Part shown: positions 1-6,457 of the stretch, piece after piece | Layout of the letters: the number at the start of each line of letters is the position of its first letter | Numbering within the stretch: the stretch's first letter is position 1 | NCBI RefSeq assembly: GCF_030249855.1 | Contig: NZ_JANURN010000017.1 | Coordinates: 1 to 9,991 of the forward strand | DNA: 9,991 bases | DNA from: Helicobacter_B zhangjianzhongii | GTDB taxonomy: Bacteria > Campylobacterota > Campylobacteria > Campylobacterales > Helicobacteraceae | Direction of reading: 5' to 3' | The notes under the pieces: model-generated | The model's input: only the letters and a program-made list of their open reading frames with translations | Databases searched by the model: none | Told to the model about the DNA's origin: nothing | Program-made: the position numbers and the translations under genes

Positions 1-496
1 TCTAAAGAAACATCGGCTTGCGCCGAGCGGTGTCCCTTGTTTTCTTTTTGCGGATAAAACAGAGTAAGCTTTTTGCGTTAAGGGAGACTGAATCGTAGAG
101 AGAGCTTTCACACCAGAATCCACTTTTCAAAAAGTGGATTCTAGTAAAGGTTATTTTGCTAACGCAAAATTATGGATCGCCGCGCAATCGCTACCGCGCT
201 TGCTCGCGATGACGATTCTTGTGGAGTTTGTTTGCTGGGATTGTGTGTTGTTTGTGGATTCTTGCTTTAGGATTCTAGGATTTTCTAAGAAACATCGCTT
301 CGCTTGCTCTGCTACGCTTGTCTTACAGCAAGGCTTGCAACGACATTTTTCGCCTACGGCTCAAAATGACAAACGCAGTGTAGCTCTTTGAGAACAAGCC
401 AAGGGTGTAAAGCAAGCAGTAGGTTTGAGAGCCAGCACTGCTTTAGGCGTGCCGATCTTTAGCAAAGCTAAATCACTGCAAAAAGCCAATCTAGCG
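1..496. other. Intergenic stretch with degenerate repeats
   Basis: I see no convincing gene here. Open frames in this stretch give low-complexity, family-less translations. It contains two related copies of TCTA(A)AGAAACATCG (1-15 and 284-297), each followed by CTT/GC-rich sequence. A GC-rich segment at 178-215 (cgcgcaatcgct... tgctcgcgatgac) resembles the palindromic 'bad-neighbourhood' repeats scattered between genes in many bacteria. The bases around 13-25 can form a small TCGGC/GCCGA hairpin, with a T-rich run (39-49) further downstream, so the end of an upstream gene's transcript may lie here. A perfect inverted repeat is listed separately at 115-142. The family assignment of these repeats is by eye only. 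Confidence 0.6.
115..142. repeat. 13-bp perfect inverted repeat built from AGAATCC motif
   Basis: AGAATCCACTTTT (115-127) is followed after 2 nt by its exact reverse complement AAAAGTGGATTCT (130-142). A transcript in either direction would form a tight hairpin with A/U runs at the tip. The arms contain the abundant AGAATCC motif seen throughout the window, and the same arm sequence recurs at 3189-3203/3218-3232 and, as a single arm, near 6427-6438. It could act as a terminator-like hairpin or be a small palindromic repeat. No U-run follows the stem, so termination is not assured. Confidence 0.75.
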
Positions 497-502
497 TATA
501 AT
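497..502 (+). promoter_or_regulatory. Likely -10 box for the DUF455 gene
   Basis: A perfect TATAAT lies at 497-502 in the context GCGTATAATACG. It would place the start of transcription near 509 and give a leader of about 45 nt before the ATG at 554. No clear -35 box is seen, which is usual for the Helicobacter/Campylobacter housekeeping sigma factor. This argues that translation starts at 554, because a longer protein starting at 425 would begin upstream of this promoter. Confidence 0.5.
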
Positions 503-553
503 ACGGATCTATTCTTATGCCAAAGGGTAGGGCAAGGCAACATAAGGACAAAT

Positions 554-1504
554 ATGCAAGAATTTTTCACCGCGCTAGAGCAAGTGCTATGCACCACTGA
601 TATAGCACAAAAGCATAGGGCGTTTTTGGATTTGTGTGATGATTTTTACTCACATAGGCTTGCCATTGAGCATAGCACGCCTCTAAAGTATATCGCCCCG
701 CACATAAACGCCCCCATAAAGCCCGCACACCATATCAAAAAAGCCAAGCTAGACTCTCACAATGGACTCGCCAAAGCCCTGCACGCAATAGCTCATATAG
801 AATATAGTGCTATTACGCTCTCTTTAGACTCTGCATATCGCTTCCGCTATTTGCCTAGGGAGTATTACATCGATTGGCTTAGGGTGGCAGGGGAGGAGTT
901 TGGGCATTTTTTCTTGCTGGAAGGCTTGCTTAATGAGCTTGGGGCAGGGTATGGGGATTTTGCCGTGCATAGTCAGTTGTATGATGCGATGCTTTGCACA
1001 AATACGAGTCTTTTGTATCGTATGGGCGTGGTGCATAGGGGGCTAGAAGCTCGCGGGCTTGATGCAAACCCCTTTGTCCTGCAGAAATTTAGCACCCTAA
1101 AGCACCCTATACGCAGTAAAATACAAGAAGTGCTAGGCATAATACTGCGCGATGAGATAGGGCATGTAAGCAGGGGAGATGTGTGGTGGAGATTTGCCCT
1201 AGAGAGCGCGCAAAGTGCGAGATCCACACACGCAAATCCACAAGCCACAAACGCGCTACAAGATGTGCTACAACTTATGCAGCAAGACTTGCCCCACCCA
1301 GCGTGGCAGGAGCTGGATTCTAGGCTGGATTCTAGCTTTGATAGCGAGGGGGTGTTTTTGGCTTTGTGTGTGCGATTTGCAGATTTTATCCTCTGTGGCA
1401 AAATCCCCAACACACAAGCCCGCCTGCAATGTGGCTTTAGCCAAAAGGAGATAGAAAAGCTAGGGCGGCTCTATGAGCTATGTGCCAAGCACGCTAGAGC
1501 CTAG
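554..1504 (+). CDS. DUF455 family ferritin-like protein
   Basis: This encodes 316 residues from the ATG at 554, which has AAGGA at 544-548, 5 nt upstream. An in-frame TTG at 425 would add 43 residues without family similarity and lies before the TATAAT box, so I rejected it. The core matches the DUF455 ferritin-like helical bundle: HIE (81-83), WLRVAGEEFGHF (108-119), LEARGLD (164-170) and RDEIGH (199-204). These supply the Glu/His residues expected to bind a di-metal centre. The biochemical role of the family is not established; tRNA-hydroxylase-like or ferritin-like oxidoreductase chemistry is a guess from the fold. It is soluble, with no signal peptide. A 12-bp tandem duplication falls in its C-terminal part (residues 254-261). 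It converges on the NYN gene with a 25-nt gap and no obvious terminator. Confidence 0.88.
   Translation: MQEFFTALEQVLCTTDIAQKHRAFLDLCDDFYSHRLAIEHSTPLKYIAPHINAPIKPAHHIKKAKLDSHNGLAKALHAIAHIEYSAITLSLDSAYRFRYLPREYYIDWLRVAGEEFGHFFLLEGLLNELGAGYGDFAVHSQLYDAMLCTNTSLLYRMGVVHRGLEARGLDANPFVLQKFSTLKHPIRSKIQEVLGIILRDEIGHVSRGDVWWRFALESAQSARSTHANPQATNALQDVLQLMQQDLPHPAWQELDSRLDSSFDSEGVFLALCVRFADFILCGKIPNTQARLQCGFSQKEIEKLGRLYELCAKHARA
1312..1335 (+). repeat. Tandem 12-bp duplication of GCTGGATTCTAG
   Basis: Two perfect head-to-tail copies of GCTGGATTCTAG lie at 1312-1323 and 1324-1335, inside the DUF455 gene. They are in frame and encode the repeated LDSR/LDSS stretch near the C-terminus. Each copy carries the GGATTCTA motif that is over-represented in this window. 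Because the unit is a multiple of three, copy-number change would not break the frame. Confidence 0.85.
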
Positions 1505-1529
1505 CTAGTAGCTACAATCCCAAACGCGC

Positions 1530-2249
1530 TTAGTGGGAAAACCGCTTAATACGCACTTTCATAATGTTTTTACGCTCGCCTTGGTAGTGTATTTCAAACT
1601 CGCTATTGTCTTCTTGGCAGATTTGCTTAAAGACATCGCCCCAGCTTTCTTTGCCATAGGAAGACGCGCTTTTGTAGTAGTGCTGCTTGATCCAATTGCC
1701 AATGGTCGAGACAAAGGCAAAGGACTGGGCGTCTTGCGTGTCTTCTATGGCTCTGCGTAGGAGCTTGATTAGGGCTTTGTTGTTAGCAAGGGTGATGGGT
1801 GTGTCTAGCTCATCATAGCTGCTAAAAGCCTGCTTTAGCTCCTCTCTTGCCTTATAGCTCCCAAAGCCGATCGCCGGGACAGCCCACCTGCGGATCTCTT
1901 GCGCCAAAGAGGCAAAATCACTATCGCTTGTAGCAAGCGCGAAGCAGTCCATAGAGCGTTGATAGAGTGTGTGCATCACATCAATGGTCAGCCGTATGTC
2001 GCTAGCATTTTTGGCTTTGTGGGTAGAGTCTCTTGCGCCTGTTAGGATCTGTATAGGCTCGATGGAGTATTGCAGCAGCACCTCTGCCCAAGGTCCTAGC
2101 ATATCCTTGCGCCAGTCGCCATACGCCTTTTTGATACATACTTCGCCCACTTCATCAAGCCGCTTCATAATCTCATCGCACAGCTTGTAGCTGATATTCT
2201 CACAATCAATAAAAAGCGCGATTTTTTTCGCGCCGCTGGATTCTAGCAT
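1530..2249 (-). CDS. NYN (PIN-like) domain protein with C-terminal LOTUS/OST-HTH domain
   Basis: A 239-residue putative ribonuclease of the LabA/DUF88 type. Residues about 9-148 form an NYN domain: ALFIDCENIS (11-20, with D15), YGDW (43-46), KNASDIRLTIDVM (80-92, D84 and D90) and ATSDSDFASLAQEIR (106-120, D109 and D111). These are the acidic residues expected to hold a catalytic metal ion in PIN-like nucleases. Residues about 154-236 match the LOTUS/OST-HTH winged helix, including the SSYGKESWGDVFKQI stretch, a module tied to RNA (G-quadruplex) binding in other proteins. The ATG at 2249 overlaps the upstream stop by 7 nt and is preceded by GGGAG, which points to coupled translation. The substrate is unknown. 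It is the last gene of the flhA-led cluster. Confidence 0.88.
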   Translation of the reverse strand: MLESSGAKKIALFIDCENISYKLCDEIMKRLDEVGEVCIKKAYGDWRKDMLGPWAEVLLQYSIEPIQILTGARDSTHKAKNASDIRLTIDVMHTLYQRSMDCFALATSDSDFASLAQEIRRWAVPAIGFGSYKAREELKQAFSSYDELDTPITLANNKALIKLLRRAIEDTQDAQSFAFVSTIGNWIKQHYYKSASSYGKESWGDVFKQICQEDNSEFEIHYQGERKNIMKVRIKRFSH

Positions 2250-2533
2250 TGCTTCTCTCCCTTGTCTATGCGCTCTTGAGCTTTGTGGTGGAATGCCTCT
2301 GGGTATTTTGCTTGCAGTGTGTGGATAATGGCGATTATCTCTTCTTGCCCATATGGAGCTTCATCATCAAAGCTATCAAGCTCATCGCTATATGCTTGCA
2401 GGATCTGCTTGAGTGCAGAGCGTTTAAGCCCGGCAAAATGCAGCGCGACACACAGCATATCAAAAAGCTCTAAATCATTTTCATCAGTAGAATCCACATT
2501 TGCACTTTTAGATTCTGCGCGGTGTTTGCTCAT
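2243..2533 (-). CDS. Small acidic protein of unknown function
   Basis: A 96-residue protein I do not recognise. It is rich in Asp and Glu, with a Lys/Arg-rich C-terminal end, no membrane segment and no Cys/His metal motif. The middle (about 22-75) looks helical: LELFDMLCVALHFAGLKRSALKQI followed by an acidic stretch and EEIIAIIHTLQAKYP. The start is well supported: AAGGAG lies 5 nt before the ATG and overlaps the stop codon of the DHH gene, with 9 nt between the two genes. Its TAG stop lies inside a TAGAATCC motif and overlaps the start of the NYN gene. The tight packing between two probable RNA/nucleotide enzymes suggests a related role or partner function, which is inference only. Confidence 0.75.
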   Translation of the reverse strand: MSKHRAESKSANVDSTDENDLELFDMLCVALHFAGLKRSALKQILQAYSDELDSFDDEAPYGQEEIIAIIHTLQAKYPEAFHHKAQERIDKGEKQC

Positions 2534-2542
2534 AGTCTCTCC

Positions 2543-3688
2543 TTAGTTGGTTTTATCGGTGATTAGGCGTTGTATCTGTGCTTTTATATCATCGTAGAAA
2601 AAGCTCTCTCTAAAGCCCTCCATTTTGCCTCCAGAGGCATTTTTATGCCCACCACCATTGAAAAGCTCCTTGCTAAGCGCACATACATCGCAATTCCCAT
2701 TCGCACGCAGTGAGACATTGCCCCTAGCGTTAATGTCCATATAAAAGTCAAATTCTGGATTCTGGCGTAAGAAAAGATTAGCAAGCACGCTAATGCCCCC
2801 CATAGAGTAGCTTAAAAACCCTACCTTATCGCGGTAATGCACGCTGCATTGCTCTTTGAGCGTGCCAAGTAGCGCGGCTTGCTTTGTGCTTGTGATATGG
2901 TCCATTGTCTCATTATCTGGGTCGCCTTCAAGGGCGCATTTTTTCAGCACAAATATCGCATTATCAAACTCCACCGCGCCTTTCTCTCTCCCTAGATACG
3001 ACCTAGCGGCTTCAAGGAGATTGAATTTGTAGATTCTATGGGCTTTGTCAAACATAAAGCGATTAAGCTCATTGCTCCCGGCAATAAGCCCCAACGCCAC
3101 CTTGCCAAACTCAAATCCATAGCCATCTTCACGCCAAATATCCACAGAGTTTATCATCTCCACCATATCCGCAAGCGGGGCGATGTGGCTAGAATCCACT
3201 TTTTTAAGCAAAGTATCAAAAGTGGATTCTAGGGGGGCTTCAAATTTCCTAGTGGATTCTAGGGGCTTTGGGTAGAGTTGCTGCAAGGTTTCAAAGGTGA
3301 TTTTTGTCGCGCATTGAGTAGAATCCAAATGATACCAATCAAACATTTTCGCACATTCCTCGCCGCTAATGTGGTGATCAAGCAAGAGTAGGGATACATC
3401 TTTTTGCTGGAGTTTGTAGGCATTGACCCGCTCATAGACATATTTTGCTTCACTTAAGGTGAGATTAAGATCTGTGATAAGGATCAAAAAGCTTTGGTGT
3501 GTTTTGGTGCGGAATCTCTCCTCAAAGGCAAAATGCGTATCAAGGCGCGTGAAAATACTCTGCAAACGCGCCATAACCTCCCTGCCATAATTGGCGTTAT
3601 AAAACTCTATATCATCAAAAAAGTAGCGTGTGATAAACTGCGCCCCATAGCCATCAAGATCAATATGTGAGAGATGAAACACTTTCAT
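2543..3688 (-). CDS. DHH/DHHA1 family phosphoesterase (NrnB-like)
   Basis: A 381-residue cytoplasmic phosphoesterase. The N-terminal DHH domain shows SHIDLDGYG (7-15; H8, D10, D12), ITDLN (71-75; D73), LLLDHHISGEE (101-111, the DHH triad at 104-106) and NSVDIW (180-185; D183), the metal ligands of the superfamily. The C-terminal DHHA1 domain ends in GGGHKNASGG (345-354), the usual substrate-binding glycine/His loop. The HxDLDG form of motif I resembles the NrnB/YngD branch, which degrades short RNA oligonucleotides; pAp or cyclic-dinucleotide turnover is also possible. It appears to correspond to the H. pylori gene next to flhA (HP1042). The flhA stop lies 44 nt upstream, with AAGGA before the ATG. 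Residues about 143-168 are encoded by three GGATTCTA-type motifs and look like an insertion between motifs. Confidence 0.88.
   Translation of the reverse strand: MKVFHLSHIDLDGYGAQFITRYFFDDIEFYNANYGREVMARLQSIFTRLDTHFAFEERFRTKTHQSFLILITDLNLTLSEAKYVYERVNAYKLQQKDVSLLLLDHHISGEECAKMFDWYHLDSTQCATKITFETLQQLYPKPLESTRKFEAPLESTFDTLLKKVDSSHIAPLADMVEMINSVDIWREDGYGFEFGKVALGLIAGSNELNRFMFDKAHRIYKFNLLEAARSYLGREKGAVEFDNAIFVLKKCALEGDPDNETMDHITSTKQAALLGTLKEQCSVHYRDKVGFLSYSMGGISVLANLFLRQNPEFDFYMDINARGNVSLRANGNCDVCALSKELFNGGGHKNASGGKMEGFRESFFYDDIKAQIQRLITDKTN
3189..3232. repeat. 15-bp perfect inverted repeat inside the DHH gene
   Basis: CTAGAATCCACTTTT (3189-3203) and AAAAGTGGATTCTAG (3218-3232) are exact reverse complements separated by 14 nt. 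They lie wholly inside the coding sequence, encoding about LESTFDTLLKKVDSS, and would form a strong hairpin in the mRNA. A further motif copy follows at 3254-3261. The arms match the inverted repeat at 115-142, so the same element occurs both between and within genes. Confidence 0.85.
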
Positions 3689-3732
3689 AATCTAATCCTT
3701 CTTATATCTTATATCCTTTGGCTTGTCTGCCA

Positions 3733-5937
3733 TTAGAAGTTTGGCGAGATTATGCCTACTTGCTCATATTTTGCATTAGGGTCAATTTCTGCATAGCTCA
3801 CAACCGGAATCCGCGCTTTAAGATCGCGCACTTCTTTCACCATAACGCGCCGTAGCTTCACATCAGTAGCGATGACACCATAGATATTTTTCTCTTTCAT
3901 CGCTTCTATGGCGTTTTTCAGCCCTAGGGTAAATTTCTCGGATTCTGCGGCGGTTAGAGCTAGGACTTGCCCGTAATCAGGGTCATTTTTAATCCGTGCT
4001 TTAAGATACTCTTCATCAAGCGGGGTAAATCCTATAAACTTCAGCACCCCATCAGAATCCGCAAAAGTCTGGGTGATGACCCTAGCAAGCTTGGTGCGCA
4101 CACCTTCGATAATCACATCAAGCTCCATACCCATAGCGTGCTTATCGATTGTAGTTTCAAGGATTGTAAGCATATCGCGGATAGGCACGCGCTCTGCTAG
4201 CAAGGCTTGTAGCACCATACGGACAATGGAAGAGATCTTGCGTGCTTCTTCGATTAGGGCAGGGTAGTCATCACTCATTCTGCTTAGTATGTCATTGACT
4301 TCATCGCGCGTGATGAACTCCTGTGCATTGCGCGTTACAAGCTCGCTAATATGCGTAGAAATCACAGAAGATGGATCAAACACCGTATATCCTGCGATAA
4401 TGGCATCTTCTTTATCCTTTGCATCAATCCACACGGCATTCATACCAAATGCCGGCTCCTGCACTTCTACCCCCTCAATTTTGCTACCTACAACGCCTGT
4501 ATCAAGGGCTAGGAATTTGGTGGGCATTACCATACCCTCGCCAATCACCACGCCCTTTAGCTTGACTTCATAGTTGGGTGAAGGGAGCATAAGATTATCG
4601 CGGATTCTAATTTGAGGCATTAAAAATCCATAATCATGCGCGATTTTCTTGCGCATTGATCGCACGCGCTCTATCAGCAAGCCTCCTTGCTTTTGATCCG
4701 CTAGCCCTATAAGCTCAAACCCAAGCTCAAGTTCCAAGAAATCCACCTTAAGCGCGTCTTTGAGATTTTGCTCCTCTTCTTTGCGGATTTCTTCTTGTGT
4801 CTTTTCAGCTTTGGGGGCAGGGGAGAGATCAGGCTCTGCTGGTGTGGCTTGTGTCTCTAGGCTGAAGTTTGTGTTAAATTTCTTATTCACCCAATCAAGC
4901 AAGATAGAAAGCAGGCTTTTTTCATCTTCTCTAGAGAGTAGCCACGCGACAAAGAGCAAAAGCGCGCCCACAAAGAGCAGTGAGAAAGTAGGCAGTCCCG
5001 GGATTGAGGCAAAAAGCAGGAGGATCAAGCCCACAATGACTAGCGTTTTGGACTGGGAGGTGAGCTGGGAGACGAGATTTTGCGCGAAGGATTCTTTGGC
5101 ATTTTCTTGCGCGGCAGTGCGTGTGGCGACAATACCTGTGGCAGTGGCGATGATAAGAGCAGGGATCTGCCCCACAAGCCCATCGCCTATGGTTAGGATC
5201 GTGAAAGTTTGCGCTGCTTGCCCAAAGCCCATATCATACTCAAACATACCGATCAAAAATCCACCCACGATATTGATGATAGTAATGATGATAGAAGCGA
5301 TCGCATCACCTTTGACAAACTTACTCGCCCCGTCCATCGAGCCATAGAAATCCGCCTCTTGCGAGAGAGCGGCGCGGCGGAGCTTGGCTTCTTTCTCATC
5401 GATGAGTCCGCTATTAAAATCCGCATCAATTGCCATCTGCTTGCCGGGCATCGCATCAAGCGCGAAGCGTGCGCGCACTTCTGTAACGCGCGTAGAGCCG
5501 TTGGTAACGACAAGCAGATTTACTAGCACCAAAATGCTAAAGATAATCACCCCTATGACATAGTTGCCGCTAATGGTGAATTCCCCAAAGGCGGTGATAA
5601 TATCACTCACAGCACTAGGTCCGCGGTAGCCTTCAGTGAGAATCATACGCGTAGTAGCGACATTGAGAGCTAGGCGAAATAGCGTAACAATCAGCAGTAG
5701 GGTAGGGAAGGCGGAAAAATCCGTGGGCTTAGTAATATACAGCGCGATAAAAATGATAAGGATTGATAGCATAATGGAGATAGTGAGCAAAAAGTCTAAG
5801 ATTATCGGGGGCAGCGGCACGATGATAATCACAAGAATACAGAGCAAAAACGCCACAACGGTCAAATCTTTGCTACGCAGCATTGTCTGTGCAAAAGCGA
5901 TAAGCTTTTGTAGTGCTGTTTGCCCCTTAGACGCCAT
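3733..5937 (-). CDS. flhA: Flagellar type III export gate protein FlhA
   Basis: FlhA is an integral membrane component of the flagellar protein export apparatus that couples proton flow to export and binds chaperone-substrate complexes through its cytoplasmic domain. The 734 residues from the ATG at 5937 match the usual length of about 730. The N-terminal part (about 25-330) has the hydrophobic segments, including VVAFLLCILVIIIVPLPP and FPTLLLIVTLFRLALNVATT. The FHIPEP-family signature lies at about 155-188 (RARFALDAMPGKQMAIDAD, then GLIDEKEAKLRR). A Pro/Ala/Glu-rich linker (about 360-395) leads to the soluble FlhA-C domain that ends in NF. An in-frame TTG at 6045 would add 36 residues with no family match and no good ribosome site, so I chose 5937 (AAGG upstream). 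It is divergent from rpsO and first in the minus-strand cluster. Confidence 0.97.
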   Translation of the reverse strand: MASKGQTALQKLIAFAQTMLRSKDLTVVAFLLCILVIIIVPLPPIILDFLLTISIMLSILIIFIALYITKPTDFSAFPTLLLIVTLFRLALNVATTRMILTEGYRGPSAVSDIITAFGEFTISGNYVIGVIIFSILVLVNLLVVTNGSTRVTEVRARFALDAMPGKQMAIDADFNSGLIDEKEAKLRRAALSQEADFYGSMDGASKFVKGDAIASIIITIINIVGGFLIGMFEYDMGFGQAAQTFTILTIGDGLVGQIPALIIATATGIVATRTAAQENAKESFAQNLVSQLTSQSKTLVIVGLILLLFASIPGLPTFSLLFVGALLLFVAWLLSREDEKSLLSILLDWVNKKFNTNFSLETQATPAEPDLSPAPKAEKTQEEIRKEEEQNLKDALKVDFLELELGFELIGLADQKQGGLLIERVRSMRKKIAHDYGFLMPQIRIRDNLMLPSPNYEVKLKGVVIGEGMVMPTKFLALDTGVVGSKIEGVEVQEPAFGMNAVWIDAKDKEDAIIAGYTVFDPSSVISTHISELVTRNAQEFITRDEVNDILSRMSDDYPALIEEARKISSIVRMVLQALLAERVPIRDMLTILETTIDKHAMGMELDVIIEGVRTKLARVITQTFADSDGVLKFIGFTPLDEEYLKARIKNDPDYGQVLALTAAESEKFTLGLKNAIEAMKEKNIYGVIATDVKLRRVMVKEVRDLKARIPVVSYAEIDPNAKYEQVGIISPNF

Positions 5938-6079
5938 ATAATGCCTTGTATGTGATGTGTTGTAGGCGCGGATTCTAGCGAGATTTTGGTAAAAAGTAGC
6001 TTTTAGTGCTTGTGGCAGTAGGGCGGACTTTAAGGAGGCTGCCAAAGACAGAATTTAACCTTATTTTTAGATTCTGTTT

Positions 6080-6118
6080 TATACAATCGCGGCTTTATTT
6101 TAACTACCAATCAGGAGG
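6080..6118 (+). promoter_or_regulatory. Probable rpsO promoter and ribosome binding site
   Basis: The 186-nt divergent gap between flhA and rpsO contains an AT-rich TATACAAT at 6080-6087 that can serve as a -10 box. It would put the transcript start near 6094 and leave about 30 nt of leader. A near-consensus AGGAGG lies at 6113-6118, 5 nt before the rpsO ATG. I found no equally good -10 for flhA on the other strand, and no sigma-54 or FliA-type promoter for it. Confidence 0.45.
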
Positions 6119-6123
6119 TCATT

Positions 6124-6399
6124 ATGGCTTTAGATACGGCGAAAAAACAAGAAATCATCACAGGCTTTGCCCGTGATACAAAAGACACAGGCTCCCCAGA
6201 AGTGCAGATCGCACTCCTTAGCGAGAGAATCTCCACGCTTACAGCACACTTGAAAGCAAACCCTAAAGACCACTCCAGCAGGCTAGGGCTACTTAAGCTT
6301 GTAAGCAGGAGGAAACACCTACTCAAATACCTTAAACGCACCAAATACGAAGCTTATACCAAGCTCATCGCCGCTCTCAATATCAAAGACCGCTTCTAG
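6124..6399 (+). CDS. rpsO: 30S ribosomal protein S15
   Basis: A 91-residue primary 16S-rRNA-binding protein of the small-subunit platform; S15 proteins are usually close to 89 residues. It is recognised by TGSPEVQIALLSERISTLT (20-38), the HLK...KDHSSRLGLLKLVSRRKHLLKYLKR segment (about 42-72, with the conserved H-S-R rRNA-contact residues) and the YxxLIAALNIKDRF ending. A strong ribosome site is present (AGGAGG, 6113-6118). The TAG stop runs directly into a GGATTCTAG motif. The divergent rpsO-flhA arrangement matches my recollection of the H. pylori gene order. Confidence 0.98.
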   Translation: MALDTAKKQEIITGFARDTKDTGSPEVQIALLSERISTLTAHLKANPKDHSSRLGLLKLVSRRKHLLKYLKRTKYEAYTKLIAALNIKDRF

Positions 6400-6438
6400 G
6401 ATTCTAGCGGCTTGGGCTGGCACCTAGAATCCACTTTT
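6399..6438 (+). terminator. Possible rpsO terminator hairpin
   Basis: GGATTCTAG (6399-6407) and CTAGAATCC (6424-6432) are exact reverse complements with a 16-nt GC-rich loop. The sequence ACTTTT follows the second arm, giving a hairpin then short U-run immediately after the rpsO stop. The U-run is short, so readthrough into the methyltransferase gene is plausible. The arms are again the abundant AGAATCC motif. TATACT at 6438-6443 abuts this structure. Confidence 0.45.
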
Positions 6439-6457
6439 ATACTATGGAGCTGCGAGA

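Noticed and set aside
134..391. Open frame of 85 codons in the left intergenic stretch
   Set aside because: It starts inside the AGAATCC hairpin and runs through repeat-like DNA. There is no family similarity and no ribosome site.
425..553. 43-codon TTG-started N-terminal extension of the DUF455 protein
   Set aside because: It lies upstream of or across a TATAAT box, has no family match, and the ATG at 554 has a proper ribosome site.
1505..1529. Terminator between the convergent DUF455 and NYN genes
   Set aside because: Only 25 nt, with a weak GTAGCTAC palindrome and a 4-bp CCCA/TGGG pair. There is no U-run on either strand.
4760..5347. 195-codon plus-strand frame opposite flhA
   Set aside because: It is antisense to a strongly conserved gene, and its Ser/Arg-rich translation with no family is a typical shadow.
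5938..6045. 36-codon TTG-started N-terminal extension of FlhA
   Set aside because: FlhA proteins are about 730 residues, and the extension has no match and no ribosome site. The ATG at 5937 gives 734.
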